The notes below the pieces were generated by a model. That model was given only the letters and a program-made list of their open reading frames with translations. It did not search any database and was not told where the DNA came from. From positions 18,088,983-18,152,982 of the forward strand of contig CM075860.1 in NCBI GenBank assembly GCA_037975125.1: a DNA stretch of 64,000 nucleotides. The letters run 5' to 3'. Each line of letters begins with the position of its first letter. The first letter of the stretch is position 1. Made by a program: the position numbers and the translations under genes. The DNA is from Latrodectus hesperus. Taxonomy: Eukaryota > Arthropoda > Arachnida > Araneae > Theridiidae. This document shows, in pieces, positions 1 through 15,627 of this stretch.

Positions 1-658
1 TTGCGAAATTAAACTTTCGATTCTCTTTATTAACTTTTAATTAATTGTAATTAAACTTTCATTTAATCAGAAGAGAAAATTAATTTAAATTACAGATAGT
101 GTTTGGAGGAAACCTAAATGAAACGAATTTAGTTTAAAATGTTATTATTTGATGGGGTCACTAATTATTGTGTAAAGAAGAGACAAAGTGAAATCGTGAA
201 GCATTAAATTATTAGAAAGTTAACAAAAAAATTGCAATATGAACATTATACCATTACAATACTCAGTTTCAATTCATTTCAAAAAATACCTCTCATCATA
301 AATCAGGAATTACAGTGAAAGGTAAATCTCAATAAATTAAATTATATTCAGTATGCGAATAATATTGCTTCCCAACGCACTCTTTTCCGAAAATCACACG
401 TTCTATCTCTGAACTCGCAAATTCAACATGTATATTGTCAAGACTGTGTTGAATACTATCTTTATATCTGGCACAGCTGTCAAATGTTCCTGGTAAACTT
501 TTTTTTCAAAAATCTCCATAAACAAAAGTCATAAAACGTAATACAGAGTGATCGCTATGACCTATTTCTGTCAAATTATCAATTTCAAATATTAGAGACC
601 TATTGAAACTCAATTTTGTTATCAAATTTCGTGACAATTCTGTAACACCAGATGTATT
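1..658. other. AT-rich sequence, nothing recognised
   Basis: No open frame, RNA gene or repeat that I can support. Plain AT-rich DNA up to the first tandem duplication. Confidence 0.5.
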
Positions 659-805
659 ACGTGATGAAGCTATACCTGATAACCTAAGGTACAGACCAGG
701 TGTTCCATTGCGTATGTCTATGTCTATGTCTACGTGATGGAGCTATACCTGATAACCTAAGGTACAGACCAGGTGTTCCATTAGGTATGTCTAAGTCTAT
801 GTCTA
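659..805. repeat. 73-bp tandem duplication (2 copies)
   Basis: Two adjacent copies begin at 659 and 732. Each starts ACGTGATG(A/G)AGCTATACC and runs through CAGACCAGGTGTTCCATT into a short array of ATGTCT hexamers. The copies differ at only a few bases, so the duplication is fairly recent. The 62-aa frame across it (700-888) is only the repeat read through and is not called a gene. Confidence 0.85.
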
Positions 806-4036
<3,231 letters not shown>

Positions 4037-4077
4037 ATGAATTCTAATATTAGTTTTCCTTTAATATTAGAATTCAT
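4037..4077. repeat. Perfect 16-bp inverted repeat (hairpin)
   Basis: ATGAATTCTAATATTA at 4037-4052 is exactly complementary to 4062-4077, with a 9-nt loop. No T-run or gene beside it suggests a terminator role. It lies just before the 73-bp tandem array, which ends in a second hairpin. Confidence 0.8.
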
Positions 4078-4124
4078 ATAAAGAAAATGTCTATACAAAA
4101 TAGATATTTTCAATAGCAACGAGG

Positions 4125-4344
4125 AATTAAAATTGTAAGTGACATCTTGTAATGGATAGCTTATATGTAAAGACTTGTATGCAGTTGTTTCTGTTATTAA
4201 ACTATACATGTTAAAACTTGTAGTGGATAGCGTAACATGTAAAAAACTTGTATGCAGTTGTTTCTGTTGGTAAACTATATGAGTGACAACTTCTAATAGA
4301 TAGCGTAACATGTACAGACTTGTATGCAGTAGTTTCTGTTTGAA
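4125..4344. repeat. 72-73-bp tandem repeat, about 3 copies
   Basis: The motif CTTGTATGCAGTTGTTTCTG recurs at 4174, 4247 and 4319 (the last copy has one change), a spacing of 73 then 72 bp. The flanking GGATAGCGTAACATGTA block repeats with it. The 105-aa minus-strand frame (4033-4350) is this repeat translated, which explains its repetitive protein; it is not a gene. Confidence 0.85.
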
Positions 4345-4373
4345 GGTCATCTTTCAAACAGAAACAACTGCAT
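4324..4373. repeat. 21-bp inverted repeat closing the tandem array
   Basis: Positions 4324-4344 and 4353-4373 are complementary with one mismatch around an 8-nt loop. The left arm is the end of the last tandem unit. The right arm is an inverted copy of the same unit end, so the array ends in a small inverted duplication. Confidence 0.8.
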
Positions 4374-4778
4374 TTTGAGACGGTTTTGATATTAAATTAG
4401 TCACTTAGTCTCTACTCTTTCTCTTTCTCTCTCTGAAATATTCCAAGGAAAATAATTTGGAGAATTTCTAGATCTTTCAATAGCGACATTTAAATATAGT
4501 TGTCTTTGATGAATCAGAATTCAGAATACAGAAGTGCAATAATCATTTCTATTGGTTCAACATTGAAATTGAACCTGGTACCTCTTTTAATCTATAAAAC
4601 TTGGTTCTATTATTACAATAAAACTCATCTAATTAACCGCTTTAACATTTATCAATATAATCAAATTCTATTAACTTGTTTTTTCTTCAAAAGACTTCTT
4701 ACTTTACTGAATTAAATTTTTTTATTCAGGAAAGAAATCACATTTGAAACCAGAAGGTAACAGGTTTAACTTAAGACT
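4374..4778. other. AT-rich sequence, nothing recognised
   Basis: Contains a 71-aa plus-strand frame (4500-4715) that is hydrophobic and AT-driven, with no motif. I do not call it a gene. Confidence 0.4.
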
Positions 4779-4985
4779 TCACAAAGATTGTTCTTTCGTT
4801 TGATTTTCTTCATTAAAATTGTTGGCAGTGAATATGTGCATTCCTCGGCCAAGAAGTTGGGAGAGAAAATCACCAAACAGTTCAAATTTTGTTCTCGTCA
4901 CTTGGTCGTTGCTCAACATTATACGATTGCTTACGCCGATACGATTTAAATATATCTCAAATCTTTGCCACATTTGATTACTTTA
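4779..4985 (-). pseudogene. Possible retroelement gag fragment
   Basis: A minus-strand frame carries a W-x-R-F-E-x-Y-L pattern (residues WQRFEIYL near the start of a 64-aa frame), followed by a charged segment and FGDFLSQLLG. A W-x-x-R-F-x-x-Y-L pattern is common near the start of LTR-retrotransposon gag proteins. No start context, LTRs, protease or polymerase are nearby. If real, it is an isolated, decayed fragment. It could also be chance. Confidence 0.2.
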
Positions 4986-7455
4986 ATCTAGCATAATTCA
5001 ATGAATACAAATATTTTAATTTGCAAGCATTTTACTGAGAATATTAGAAAATTTGTGAATAAAAAGAAAACAAGTTAATGTGCGTGTCTAAAACTAATTA
5101 ATTTGATATCCTTCTTAAAATTTATGCTGTAGTATTATGCTGTATTATTATGTAGTAAATTCTTTTATATTTTTTATCTTTACTCATGTATGTAATCATG
5201 TAAAAAAATTGGCATAGCTCTTTTAGCTCCTTGAATGCAATTTAAAGTGTCATTTAATCTCCCATTCTTTATAAATAATTCACAAACGTAATTATTCAAT
5301 ATCAGTGTTAAAGTATGTAAAAGTGGTTATATTTTTACCATTCTGTTAGCCAAATTGTCTGCATCTTCAAACACCAACAGAATACAGTGGCTGCTACGAT
5401 TCTGCAAATGATTTGGTTCTGTGACATTCCTACAAAGGATTAATCTAGAATCTAGTCAAATAGTTTGAATATAGTTTTGAGAAAACCGCAATATAATAGA
5501 ATTCAATCGGGGGAATTGTAATTTCCACTATGCTTTTGGAATTGGTTTGTAATAGCATAACATTATAGCTAGATTAAGTATTATTACACATAATTTATTT
5601 AGTAAATTAATGAAATTAATTTACTTCGTTTTAATAAAAGACATCAAATGTATTTCATTTTTATGCAAGTGAATATTGGATTTACTGATATCAAACGATC
5701 ATATAAGATTAAAATTTGACTAAAGGAATTTTGAGAAATATTGGTATTGATTATTACAAGACCAAAAAAATTCATAATAACGGAAATTAAAAATATTGCT
5801 GATTTTAAAACTCAAATCCTACTTTCATTTTTCTTATCTTAAATCCTTCAAATCTTGGATTAAAGTATTGTTTAATAGTTAAACTTGAAATTTAATAAAA
5901 AATAACTTCATAAGTACATTTATAATCTTTTATTAATATATTTTGCTATATATTTATAATATCCTGGTTAAAAATCACTTCTTTTAATCACTTCTTAATT
6001 AAAATACTAAATTACACTTAATTAGCAGTATTTACTTATTAGTTCTCTCGGTGAAATTTTATATTAATATTTAAATCATAAAGATGAGTAAGAGTATATC
6101 TGGAATGCTTAATTTAAAAGCCAAAATTTTCATAGAAATTTGATTATATTTCCTAAATATGCATCACAGAATTCTGAAAAATACACATTGTCATTTTTCA
6201 TAAAATTGTTAAAAATCAAGTTTTATTTCAGCTGTTTAGGTGTCACTGCAAAACACTAATTCTTCCAAAAATTATCGCAGCAAAAACTAATTCCTAACAA
6301 AACTAATTTTCTGAAAAAAGTTTTAGCAAGTTTTATAAAAAAGATATAAATTAATTTCGCCTACAAAATAGAATATATTTGTAAGGTTATTTATTTTAAT
6401 TGACTGTTTTTCTTATTTTTATGTAAAATAATTATCTTAATCTCTAATCTTAATTTATATTATTTACTTAAAAAAAGATTTAGAGAGAGTTAAACAAGCA
6501 TTATACTTTTTGTGTTTTATTATTTCTTACTGGTAAAAAATTTAACCATTTTTAAAATTTTAATGATAGTTTTGTGATTTAAAAAGTTTACTATTCATCC
6601 TATTACTACTAATCGTGAAAATATTTCAAAATTTTGTATATGAAAAATCTAGAATATAAATGCTTTTTTATTTTACTATGTTAGAGAATATTCTAAATTA
6701 ATATTTTTCATTTATTTATAAGATAAAATATTACTTTAATAAATTTCACACTTATTAAATGTTATATTTGTTTAAGCACTAAATTGTATTTTTGAAAGAG
6801 AATTTTATTGGATTGTACCAGTAAAGTAAATTCCAAATTTATTTGTTTAATAGTGTTATTATTGAATATTTAAAAAATGAAGTGGAAGCGATTTCAGTGT
6901 TTGAAATTTTTTCTCACGATTCAATAACTCAATTGTTTACCTAACTTCTAATGATATTTTTAATTTGAATACTTCTTGTTTTTACAGCATACAGATTAAT
7001 TTTTTTATTTAATATTTAAGAATTAATAAAACTTTGCGCAGTTTATTTTCAAAATGTTTTCATTTTAAACTGCGTTCAATTGATTGTTTTAAGATTTTAA
7101 TTAGTATTAGTACAAAAATGGAGATTGTGAAATTTTCAAAGATTAATTTTAACAAGAAACTAACGTCATACACGTTTCAGGGTTTCATTGTTTGTGTGGT
7201 TATGCGTCACACTTTGTTTCGTACATTGTGAAAACTGTAAGAAAATCCTTTGTCGAAACTATATATTAAAAAAATCTTACTAAACATTCAAAGTTCTTAA
7301 ATTAAAAAAAAATTGGAAATACTGAATTATTTTTTCTTTTAAATGATTATTTATATTTGTTATTTCTTTTAATTTTCTTCTTTCATTATTATTAATTATT
7401 TTTCTAAAATACTTAAATATGCTTTGTTTTATTTTATTTTGAAATTGAAATTTGA
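4986..7455. other. AT-rich sequence, nothing recognised
   Basis: About 2.5 kb. Short frames (for example 7034-7231) lack motifs. No repeat unit or RNA gene recognised. Confidence 0.5.
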
Positions 7456-7509
7456 CAATTATTCTAGAAACAAACATAAGTTGGCTTATGTTAATTTCTA
7501 GAATAATTG
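7456..7509. repeat. 25-bp hairpin with 4-nt loop
   Basis: Arm 7456-7480 and arm 7485-7509 are complementary with two mismatches around the loop TTGG. This is one of several tight hairpins scattered through the window with no associated gene. Confidence 0.8.
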
Positions 7510-7915
<406 letters not shown>

Positions 7916-9090
7916 GACAGTTTAATATTTAAATATTTGTTCATTTAAATATTACTTCATTTTTACATAAGATTAATTTTTAATTGATTTTAAATGTTGC
8001 TTTGGTTTTGAAAAAAAGATAAATCTTTTTTATTTTTCCACTTCTTGTCCTTTTTTGGACCTTAACTATCCAACCAACCATAGCCAATGTTGAAGCTTGG
8101 TGTAATGGTTATTGTAAATTGTCTATTTCCAACATCATTCGTACCAACCACACTGATGTCACATCTGCAACATTCATTTAGAATGCGTTGGTTTAATTGT
8201 TTATTAATTAAGAATGTCTCATAAGCAGTTCTTGCTGGTAATTAATGAAAAAGTAAAATCCATAATACGACAATTATGTTTCTGCTGTGTAAAAACTCAA
8301 ACAGAAATATTAAAAGGGCTTTTCAGAAAAGCTGAAATCTTAATTAGAGCCTTAGGTTGTTATATAACTAACTATGAAACAAACATTTAAAATTTAAAGA
8401 CAGCTTACTAATGCATTGTGCTTTGGCCAATGGCTTAGGAATACAATAAAAGATGGCTATTCAGAAATTATTATATAACAATAATTTCAGTTTACAAGTA
8501 CAAAACACAGTGAGAAAGACTAAGAGCTCAATACATGAAAAATGTAATCCTAAATCAGGCTTCATAATGACTACAGGCTTCAACTAGAACATATGGTGTT
8601 GAAATATTATGTTTGTATGTATTAAAATGTTTGTTTCTGTTAATCAAATAATGAATGTAATTAAGAAAAGTAATTAAAATTAACGACGAAAGGATGTAAT
8701 TAAATCAATGCAGTCAAGGGTGATGCCTTACAAACACAATAGTTAACGTCTTTAAGAATCATTAGAATTCTTATTACATGATGAATGAGATTGTGAAGTT
8801 AAAAAACAACTGTTCAAAGACATGTGATCGTTAAATCTATGGGATTCCTGGAAATAATCATAAAAGAATTTACATCCAGTGTTAACAACAATTAATTATT
8901 CGTAATTTAAAATTTTCGAATTATTTTACAAAATTTTAATTAAAATAAATTTGAATGAAAAATTAGAAAATTACTAAATAGACTTTTAAACTTATATTTA
9001 ACTTTAAAATATATTTTAAAATTAGAAAAATAAATTTGAAAAATATAAATAATAGAATAATGTTTTTCGTTTATAAAAATTTTATTCTGT
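7916..9090. other. AT-rich sequence, nothing firm
   Basis: No gene. At 8055-8090 the string TTTTTTGGACCTTAACTATCC followed by AACCAACC weakly recalls the 3' end of the full-length LINE further on, but without enough identity to call a copy. Confidence 0.35.
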
Positions 9091-9262
9091 CAACTTGTTT
9101 ATTACCAAATGTGCAATATTATAAATTAAATTCATAGAATTATGATAGAAGTTTGAATTTAATAAATTATATTCTCTCAACTTTTAATTTATCACCAAAT
9201 GTACATTATTATATATTAAATTCAAAGAATTATAATGGAAGTTTGAATTTAATAAATTTTAC
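9091..9262. repeat. Diverged ~88-bp tandem duplication
   Basis: Two adjacent copies share CAACTT, then ATT(A)TCACCAAATGT-like blocks, AAATTAAATTCA(A/T)AGAATTAT and GAAGTTTGAATTTAATAAATT. They begin near 9091 and 9179. Several substitutions and small indels make it older than the 73-bp and 236-bp duplications. Confidence 0.7.
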
Positions 9263-10773
9263 ATATAGCCAGAAATTTAATGTTCTATTATGAAACGAAT
9301 TATTTTAAATATTGCAAACTGTTTTCAAAGACGACAATACTTGATTATTATAAAACGACACTACTACAATATTTGATTAAATAAGAATTTTTATATAAGT
9401 TTAAAAATTTCAATGAAGGTCTCTCGGAGAAAATCAATTATCAAACAGACCAGCCATTGCTATCGATGATAAACATATCGATCAGAATACTTATACTTGG
9501 TGATCGTTATGTCACAATAAAATGCATTGTTGTTTAATTTTCTATACCATTTAGCTGTTGTCAAGCAAGTTTAAGGGAACACTTAAGTACGCAAAACATG
9601 ATATTTAAAGCAATCTAGCAACGATGATAACATTTTCAATTAACCGTATAACATGTTCAATCATTTAGACAGATGCTTTTATGTAGCAATTTCTTTTAAA
9701 AACAGATTATTATCGGTGATGAAATTTGAATCTATGTTCTTGAAACAGAGTCACGAGAAGGGCTTGATAGGTGAAACAAGACTAAAAAGACCACATTATA
9801 GTCATTCACAAGTCAAGGAAATATTGATTGTTTCTTTTGATTGCTGCATATAATGAATTGTGAATCGGCGGTGATTTCTTTGGGTAGAGAATTTGGAGGT
9901 GGATTAGGATTGGAAACGAGATAGGTATCAACAACCTGCAGGGATTTGGGAAGAAGAGTGATTTCCAACCCAGAAGTTTATATATTCCACCCTCGTCGAG
10001 CGAAAAATTGACAAAATTTAGAAGCAGCATACATCGTTGATCTAGTACCAGCGTTTTACTTTCTGTTCCAAAGATAAAGAGATCTCTAAAAAAGAAGCTG
10101 GAGGCTGTAATAACAGCCGCGTCTATTTCACTGAAATAGATTCCAGTTTATGACTTTTAAGACACTTTCAATTATTGGGGGAACCGTTGGCAACGGTGCA
10201 ACGAATCAGCAGGATAGTGCTTTGAAAACTTCTGAAAAGATTTAAACTGATATCATAAAAATTTTAAAAAGATCGCGAAGAAATATTAAATAAATTATTT
10301 AAAAACTATCTTTCTCGGAACTTTGAATAAATCTCGTATCACTATGTAATTAATTTTTACGTTATTACTATATAAGGGATTAATTTTAATGTCTTGGTAA
10401 CATGCAGTCGAAATTGATTATTTATATTTTGTAATTCAGCATAAGTAAAATACAGAGGGCTCTTGTAATTTGTTTTTCTCACTGCAAATGTAGAGAAGTT
10501 CAGTATTCAAACATCATAATAGAATTTAAATAATTGTAACTGTAAATTAAAATATTCGTTGTTAATTCAATTAAAACTCAATTTTAACTTAAAGAAAGAG
10601 AGAAATAGTTTTTGACTCACATTCATTCTAAAACAATTACAACTATTTGGTAATATTTTTTCACGCAGAAGTTACCAATGCATCATTATGAAATTAAAAA
10701 AAATCTTGATATGCTTTGAAGAATACCAATTTTCAAGGAACGTTCTCATCACACCAGCTAAATAAATTTCGTC
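9263..10773. other. Non-coding stretch, nothing recognised
   Basis: The part 9640-10130 is somewhat less AT-rich than its surroundings and gives 66-aa and 74-aa frames on opposite strands. Neither has a motif, and I assign no function. Confidence 0.4.
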
Positions 10774-10811
10774 TTATTTATCCGATAATAGGGGAGTTAT
10801 CAGATAAATAA
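10774..10811. repeat. 15-bp hairpin
   Basis: TTATTTATCCGATAA (10774-10788) pairs with TTATCAGATAAATAA (10797-10811) with one mismatch. The loop is AGGGG-rich and 8 nt long. No gene lies beside it. Confidence 0.65.
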
Positions 10812-10839
10812 CTGTCTTATTTTCTTCATGATTGCTACG

Positions 10840-11015
10840 CTGGTAGCTGAATAGTTAGTGCTTTTGCCTTCGGATGAATATTTCGTGTGTTTGAATTCCA
10901 CTTGGGATTGGATGTTGATAGTGGTTCGGAATGCACTTAAAAGCCAAGTCTTGACTTACTTAGCCCTTGTATGAAACAATGACTATTGAGTGAAAAAAAA
11001 CTAGCCAAACAAACA
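10840..11015 (+). repeat. Decayed tRNA-derived SINE-like element
   Basis: TAGCTGAATAG at about 10853 matches the RNA polymerase III box A consensus TRGYNNARNNG. About 35-40 nt later GTTTGAATTCC is a degraded box B (consensus GWTCRANNC). The spacing is tRNA-like, but flanking arms do not form a clean cloverleaf. An A-rich run (GTGAAAAAAAACTAGCC) near 10990 may be the tail. I saw no target-site duplication. It is read as an old SINE or tRNA pseudogene. Confidence 0.45.
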
Positions 11016-11280
11016 TTGCTTTGTGATTAACATTAAACTGAAAGCATAAATATTGCTAAGTATAAGTCTGCATCCAATGGTATCTTATGAGAGCTATTCC
11101 TATTTATTTACTAAGTGAAATATTATATTGCTTAAAAATTTCAACTAAAGTCACCACAACCAAAAAAGTGAAATTTAGAATTAGTTTAATTCTATAAAAA
11201 TATTCTATTCTGTTGCCATTCTAATTTGTGCATGCACATTTTAAGTTGTGCATCTAAAGCAGTATATTCTGCAGATGTAT

Positions 11281-11366
11281 CTTATCCAATGATGTTTGGC
11301 GCAGCATGTGCAATTTTGGACCTTGCGCCATAAAACCCATCCAACCAACCAACTTATCCAATGATG
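11281..11366 (+). mobile_element. 58-bp 5'-truncated LINE 3' end with 14-bp TSD
   Basis: Positions 11295-11352 repeat the extreme 3' end of the full-length LINE at 44623-50238: the hairpin TGGCGCAGCATG...CCTTGCGCCA (11297-11330), ATAAAACCC and a (CCAA)n tail. Differences from the full element are few (for example GTGCAA for GTCCGA). It is flanked by the perfect duplication CTTATCCAATGATG at 11281-11294 and 11353-11366. The reading is a very short target-primed insertion that broke off after about 58 nt. It has no coding capacity. Confidence 0.93.
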
Positions 11367-12779
11367 CGCATATAATATAAATAGATATACATGAATATAA
11401 GTGTTACTTCAGTAACACAACAATTTTTAATTCTAAAGAAATGTATGTACATATACAATCATTCGAAACAACTATGTTTAATCAAATTTGTAAGTTTAAT
11501 TACCGGTAAGAATGTGTAGCAATTCTGAAAAACGGCTGGGTTTTAATTTTTAGAAAATTAAAAAGTTTCATTTACTTAATGTTATTATATAAGACTATAA
11601 CTCATCACTTACAAGGTATATTTTTATAATGAATTAAAAAAAATAATCTTATCTGAAAAAAAAATTTGTACACTTTACAAATCAAACGATATTATGCATT
11701 TGTGCAGTTATAAATTCATTTGTAATTTACAGAAGATGGTAAAAGAAGTAAGGCAAAATTTGTAATTGCTTAAATAAATGTTTTTATTTGCTTGTGTTTT
11801 CCAAAGCAGATCGTGTAATCCAACGCAGTATTTTTAAAATTGATGTGGATAAATGTTTATTAAAATCTACTATTTTTCTGTTTATTGAAACCCCAAACGA
11901 CTTAGTTTCTTTTTATTATCAAATAGAAACAAATAATAATATTAACGGAAATATTCTTTTTTTTAAGACAAAGAGTTTATTTATTTTCATTACCAAAACA
12001 AGAAAAATTATTATCCTTAATATATTTTATTATATTCTTTTACAATTTCATGTAAAGTTAAAATTTTTTTAAAGTAATTATAATTTGAGAAAAAAATTAC
12101 TTCGTTAAAACATGTAGTTTAATTTCGATCAGATAAGACTTATTATCTGATCAGAATTAAGTTACAAATGCTGGAAGAAATAGTGTACTAGAAGAAATTT
12201 GTGTTCTTATTCATTATTTATACAATTTATTATATTTTATTTAAACTAACATCTATTAGTTTTGCAAATTTCATTATTTTAACTAATGGCAAGGAATTTG
12301 TTTATGTAAAATTTTAAATGCATATGTTACAGCTACATTTTCATTTCCTTATTATTAAAAATTGGATGACATAATGCATTAGCTTTCATCAAAAATATTA
12401 TACATTAAATTATTTTGAAATATACTAACTTGAATATGTAAAGGTGAATATATGGATCTGAATCAACTGTGCAGAAGTTTAGAAGCATAAAAAATACATT
12501 TTAAAAATAACTTTGGGAAAATGTACAAATAGATATACCATGGTTTAAATAAAAATTCATGAAGAGCATTTCAAATTAAAAAGAATTCTCGGTAAATTCA
12601 AACAAGCTGGAAACTTTCTTTTACCTTAAAATGTAAACATTTTTTTGTGTAATTCTACAAAATGTTTACCTTTTGTCTAGGAATTTTGTCGCACGAATTA
12701 CTTGAAAAAGTTACTCAAGAGAATTATTTTTTTCTTTGTTTTCTGTTCTGTAACTTTGGAGTTTAGAACACACAACTAG
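11367..12779. other. AT-rich sequence with one small hairpin
   Basis: A 94-aa frame (11788-12072) is low-complexity AT-rich coding with no motif. A hairpin at 12123-12156 is built on GATCAGATAA and its complement. Nothing else is recognised. Confidence 0.4.
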
Positions 12780-13067
12780 GAATGCATTTATATTCTATCA
12801 GCTTCGTGACGTCACGGTGAAAGTTGCCATGGATACTCTAAGAGCATGTGCTTCTCCGCGCGACTCAACAGATCTTGCCAGAACCGAAAATGCATCCTTT
12901 CTCGCCGGTCACTTATAATATCGCTTGGAGTTGTGCTGAGTTGTTTTCATATTACTCTTCAGGACTTGAAGAGAGTGTCACGTTTTTCAGAGTGTAAACT
13001 GTGCTAGGGGCTTTGCCTCCAATTATAAAAACAAAAGCTCGGATTCTTTTACCCACGAAAAAGAGGT
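12780..13067 (+). promoter_or_regulatory. Candidate promoter and first non-coding exon
   Basis: This island is clearly less AT-rich than the surrounding kilobases. It has a perfect palindromic CRE, TGACGTCA, at 12807-12814, several CpGs (CTTCTCCGCGCGACTC at 12851-12866, CTCGCCGG at 12901-12908) and TTATAATATC near 12913. The following 150 nt lack long A/T runs and end in AAGAG|GTACAT, a possible splice donor with GT at 13066-13067. On the plus strand this could be a promoter plus 5'-UTR exon of a gene to the right. No downstream coding exon is recognisable, so this is inference from composition and motifs only. A decayed transposon end is the main alternative. Confidence 0.35.
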
Positions 13068-13650
13068 ACATTTTAAAACTCATGATTTTGAATATATTTT
13101 TTATATTAAATTTTTAAGGTTTGCAAAAATTGGTTTGCTAAAATTTTAAGAATTTCAAATGCAAATTTCATATTTGTTAAGTGAATTCTATGATGTAGAA
13201 ACTTACATTAAATTTATTAACCTGTGATAAATTTATCATAATTTGTAATAATTTATCGAATCATAATAATTTAATTTCATATTTAATATTATTTTTTCTG
13301 TATTAAATTACATTTTTCAAAGTGTTACTTTGATTTCACCATTCAAACCTTTTCATTAACAGCTAAAAATGCTCCAATTTTTTTCATAAAGAATTTAAGA
13401 ACTAAACACTTCATAATTTTGTAATTTTGAAATTTTAGTTTTGAAAAATGTAAATAATATATTTTCATACACCCAGAAAAACATGAAATTTTAACAAAAA
13501 TTAGGAATACTCGAATTAATTCTTTCATAAATATGAGGTAATACATTAAAATTATCTAGCAATTTCAAAATTAAAATAAATTTTTCATTTATATTCATAT
13601 AATTGTAATATGTACAGAAATGAAAATTTTCATTGTTGGCGTTCTTATTT
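13068..13650. other. AT-rich sequence, nothing recognised
   Basis: If the candidate exon just upstream is real, this would be intron. The 67-aa minus-strand frame at 13343-13546 has no motif. Confidence 0.4.
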
Positions 13651-13856
13651 ATAATTGTATAGTTTTTTCTTCTATCATTTTAAAATTTTGCAAAATAAAT
13701 TTTCGCAATTTAATTATTTTATAATAAGAATGTCATAAGTTTATTTATTTATATCTAAATAAACTTATGGCAATTATATTATAATAATATAACTAAACTA
13801 TGAAAGTTTATTTTGTAAAATTTTATAATGACAGGTGAAAGAAAATTACACAATTA
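13651..13856. mobile_element. Palindromic foldback element (MITE-like)
   Basis: About 205 bp whose left half is an imperfect reverse complement of its right half, centred near 13751. The inner 13 bp (13734-13746 and 13757-13769, CATAAGTTTATTT) are perfect. Outward, TCATTTTAAAATTTTGCAAAATAAA (13675 on; quoted in part) faces CATTATAAAATTTTACAAAAT on the other strand, and ATAATTGTATAG faces CTAATTGTGTAA. There is no coding capacity. This structure fits a foldback MITE or an inverted duplication. No target duplication was established. Confidence 0.55.
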
Positions 13857-15548
13857 GCTATTTTTATTGATCAGCTGAGTCTAAACTATAAATTTATAGA
13901 TGTTGAGATAAATATTTTCTTGTTAGTTACATTGTAATAAATATTTGTTTTAAAATTATTAAGGTAATAGATGTAATATAATATTTTGAATGTTATACAA
14001 ATTTTAATTTTCAGAAATTTTTAAAACAACTTTCATTAATGATCAATTGTATTTATTTTAACCAATATGTCTTTTACTATATTATTTGGATTTTAAACTG
14101 AAAAAGTAATGATACTGATAATTTATATAATATTGGAATAGGAAAATTTAAAATGTAAATGTTTAATGATTTTTTAACACATATTAAAAATTTAAAATCA
14201 CACAATCATATAATGTTTTTTTTTCAATCTGAAATTTCTTTGTTTATCTCTGAAGCAATGGTAAATGACAGTTATCACATGATCACTATTTATATAATTA
14301 CCTTACGATTTATTTCCTATAATTTTTTATTCCATAACATAAATTCAATAACCTAAGTTGTTGTTTTCAGCAAAATGTGTCATGCACACATTATGATATT
14401 TGAAAAGTAAACATATGGAACTTAAGTTATAAAAAAACCCAAATAACTTTTGAATTTATTTTTAAATAATGAACACGTAAAATATTGTTTGTTTATATTT
14501 TTATTCTATTATGATTCTCTTTGCTTTTTATTTAAATGAATTTAATATCAATGTATTTTATAAAATTTGATTCTCATTGGAGATTATATAACATATTACT
14601 TTTGGATGAACATTTGCTTTGCAATTACTATTAAACAGTAATTACTATTACTATAAACAGTAATTATGTTTTCAAAAAATATTGAAATAAATTCAAAAGT
14701 TAACTGTAGAATTTTTTAAAACAATTAAAAAAAGTTGGAGCCAAATAATCTTGCTTATCCTTCAACAATTATCATTAATATATTTTTATGCAATACCAAT
14801 CCTGCATTTTAACACTCTTAAAGTTGAATTATCGTAAATGTTATTTTATTTATCAAGTGAAAAATATTCATCCACAAAACTGGGTATTGATGATTATACT
14901 CCTTAATTAAATTAAATAGAACTTTATTCTGCATATTTCCCTCTTAAAGAATTTCAGAAATGTTCAGTGGCTATTGACTGAAAGGTATTTTTTTTAAACG
15001 AAATGTTTTTTTAAATTTTCGGTCATATAAACAAGAAATAGAATAAATAATTTTGTAAAACTTTTTTTTTACCCTGTATTTTACACAATTTTATTTAAAT
15101 GGAATATTATATCATCTTTAGTTTTAGTTTCTTTCAGTTGGCGTTAGCTATAACTCAGCAATATGTTACGAAGTATATATTGATTCTTCAATCGCTATTT
15201 ACTTAAATAAAGAGAGTGAGTGTTCTCAATATTTAAATTTGATGTGCAAATATTTTTTTATTTAGTTCATCATTTGTTTTTTCCTAGTCGAAGGTTATGG
15301 GTTACTTGATTAAGAATGATAAATTTGTGTTAAAAAATGCTGTAATTCTAGAAGTGAGAAAGAAGTATTTAGTAATATTTAATACTTTTAATTTTTATTT
15401 TGGATACATTTTCGGATTATGTTATCTTTCTAAATATTTCTAGATAATAACTGCATCAAGTGTTAATATTTGAAATGTGATTTGAATTAAAATTTAAATT
15501 GCAGATCAAATTCAAATCAACCTTCATTTGTAAAAAAATCATCGATTG

Positions 15549-15549
<1 letters not shown>
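13857..15549. other. AT-rich sequence, nothing recognised
   Basis: About 1.7 kb. A 65-aa frame at 14159-14356 lacks any motif. No RNA gene or repeat is recognised. Confidence 0.5.

Positions 15550-15625
<76 letters not shown>
15550..15625. repeat. (TA)n microsatellite, about 76 bp
   Basis: Perfect TA dinucleotide array followed by GATATATGTACGTACG. Confidence 0.95.

Positions 15626-15627
<2 letters not shown>

Noticed and set aside
8050..8095. Another 3' stub of the full-length LINE
   Set aside because: Only TGGACCTT and an AACCAACC run are shared. The hairpin is absent and no TSD was found.
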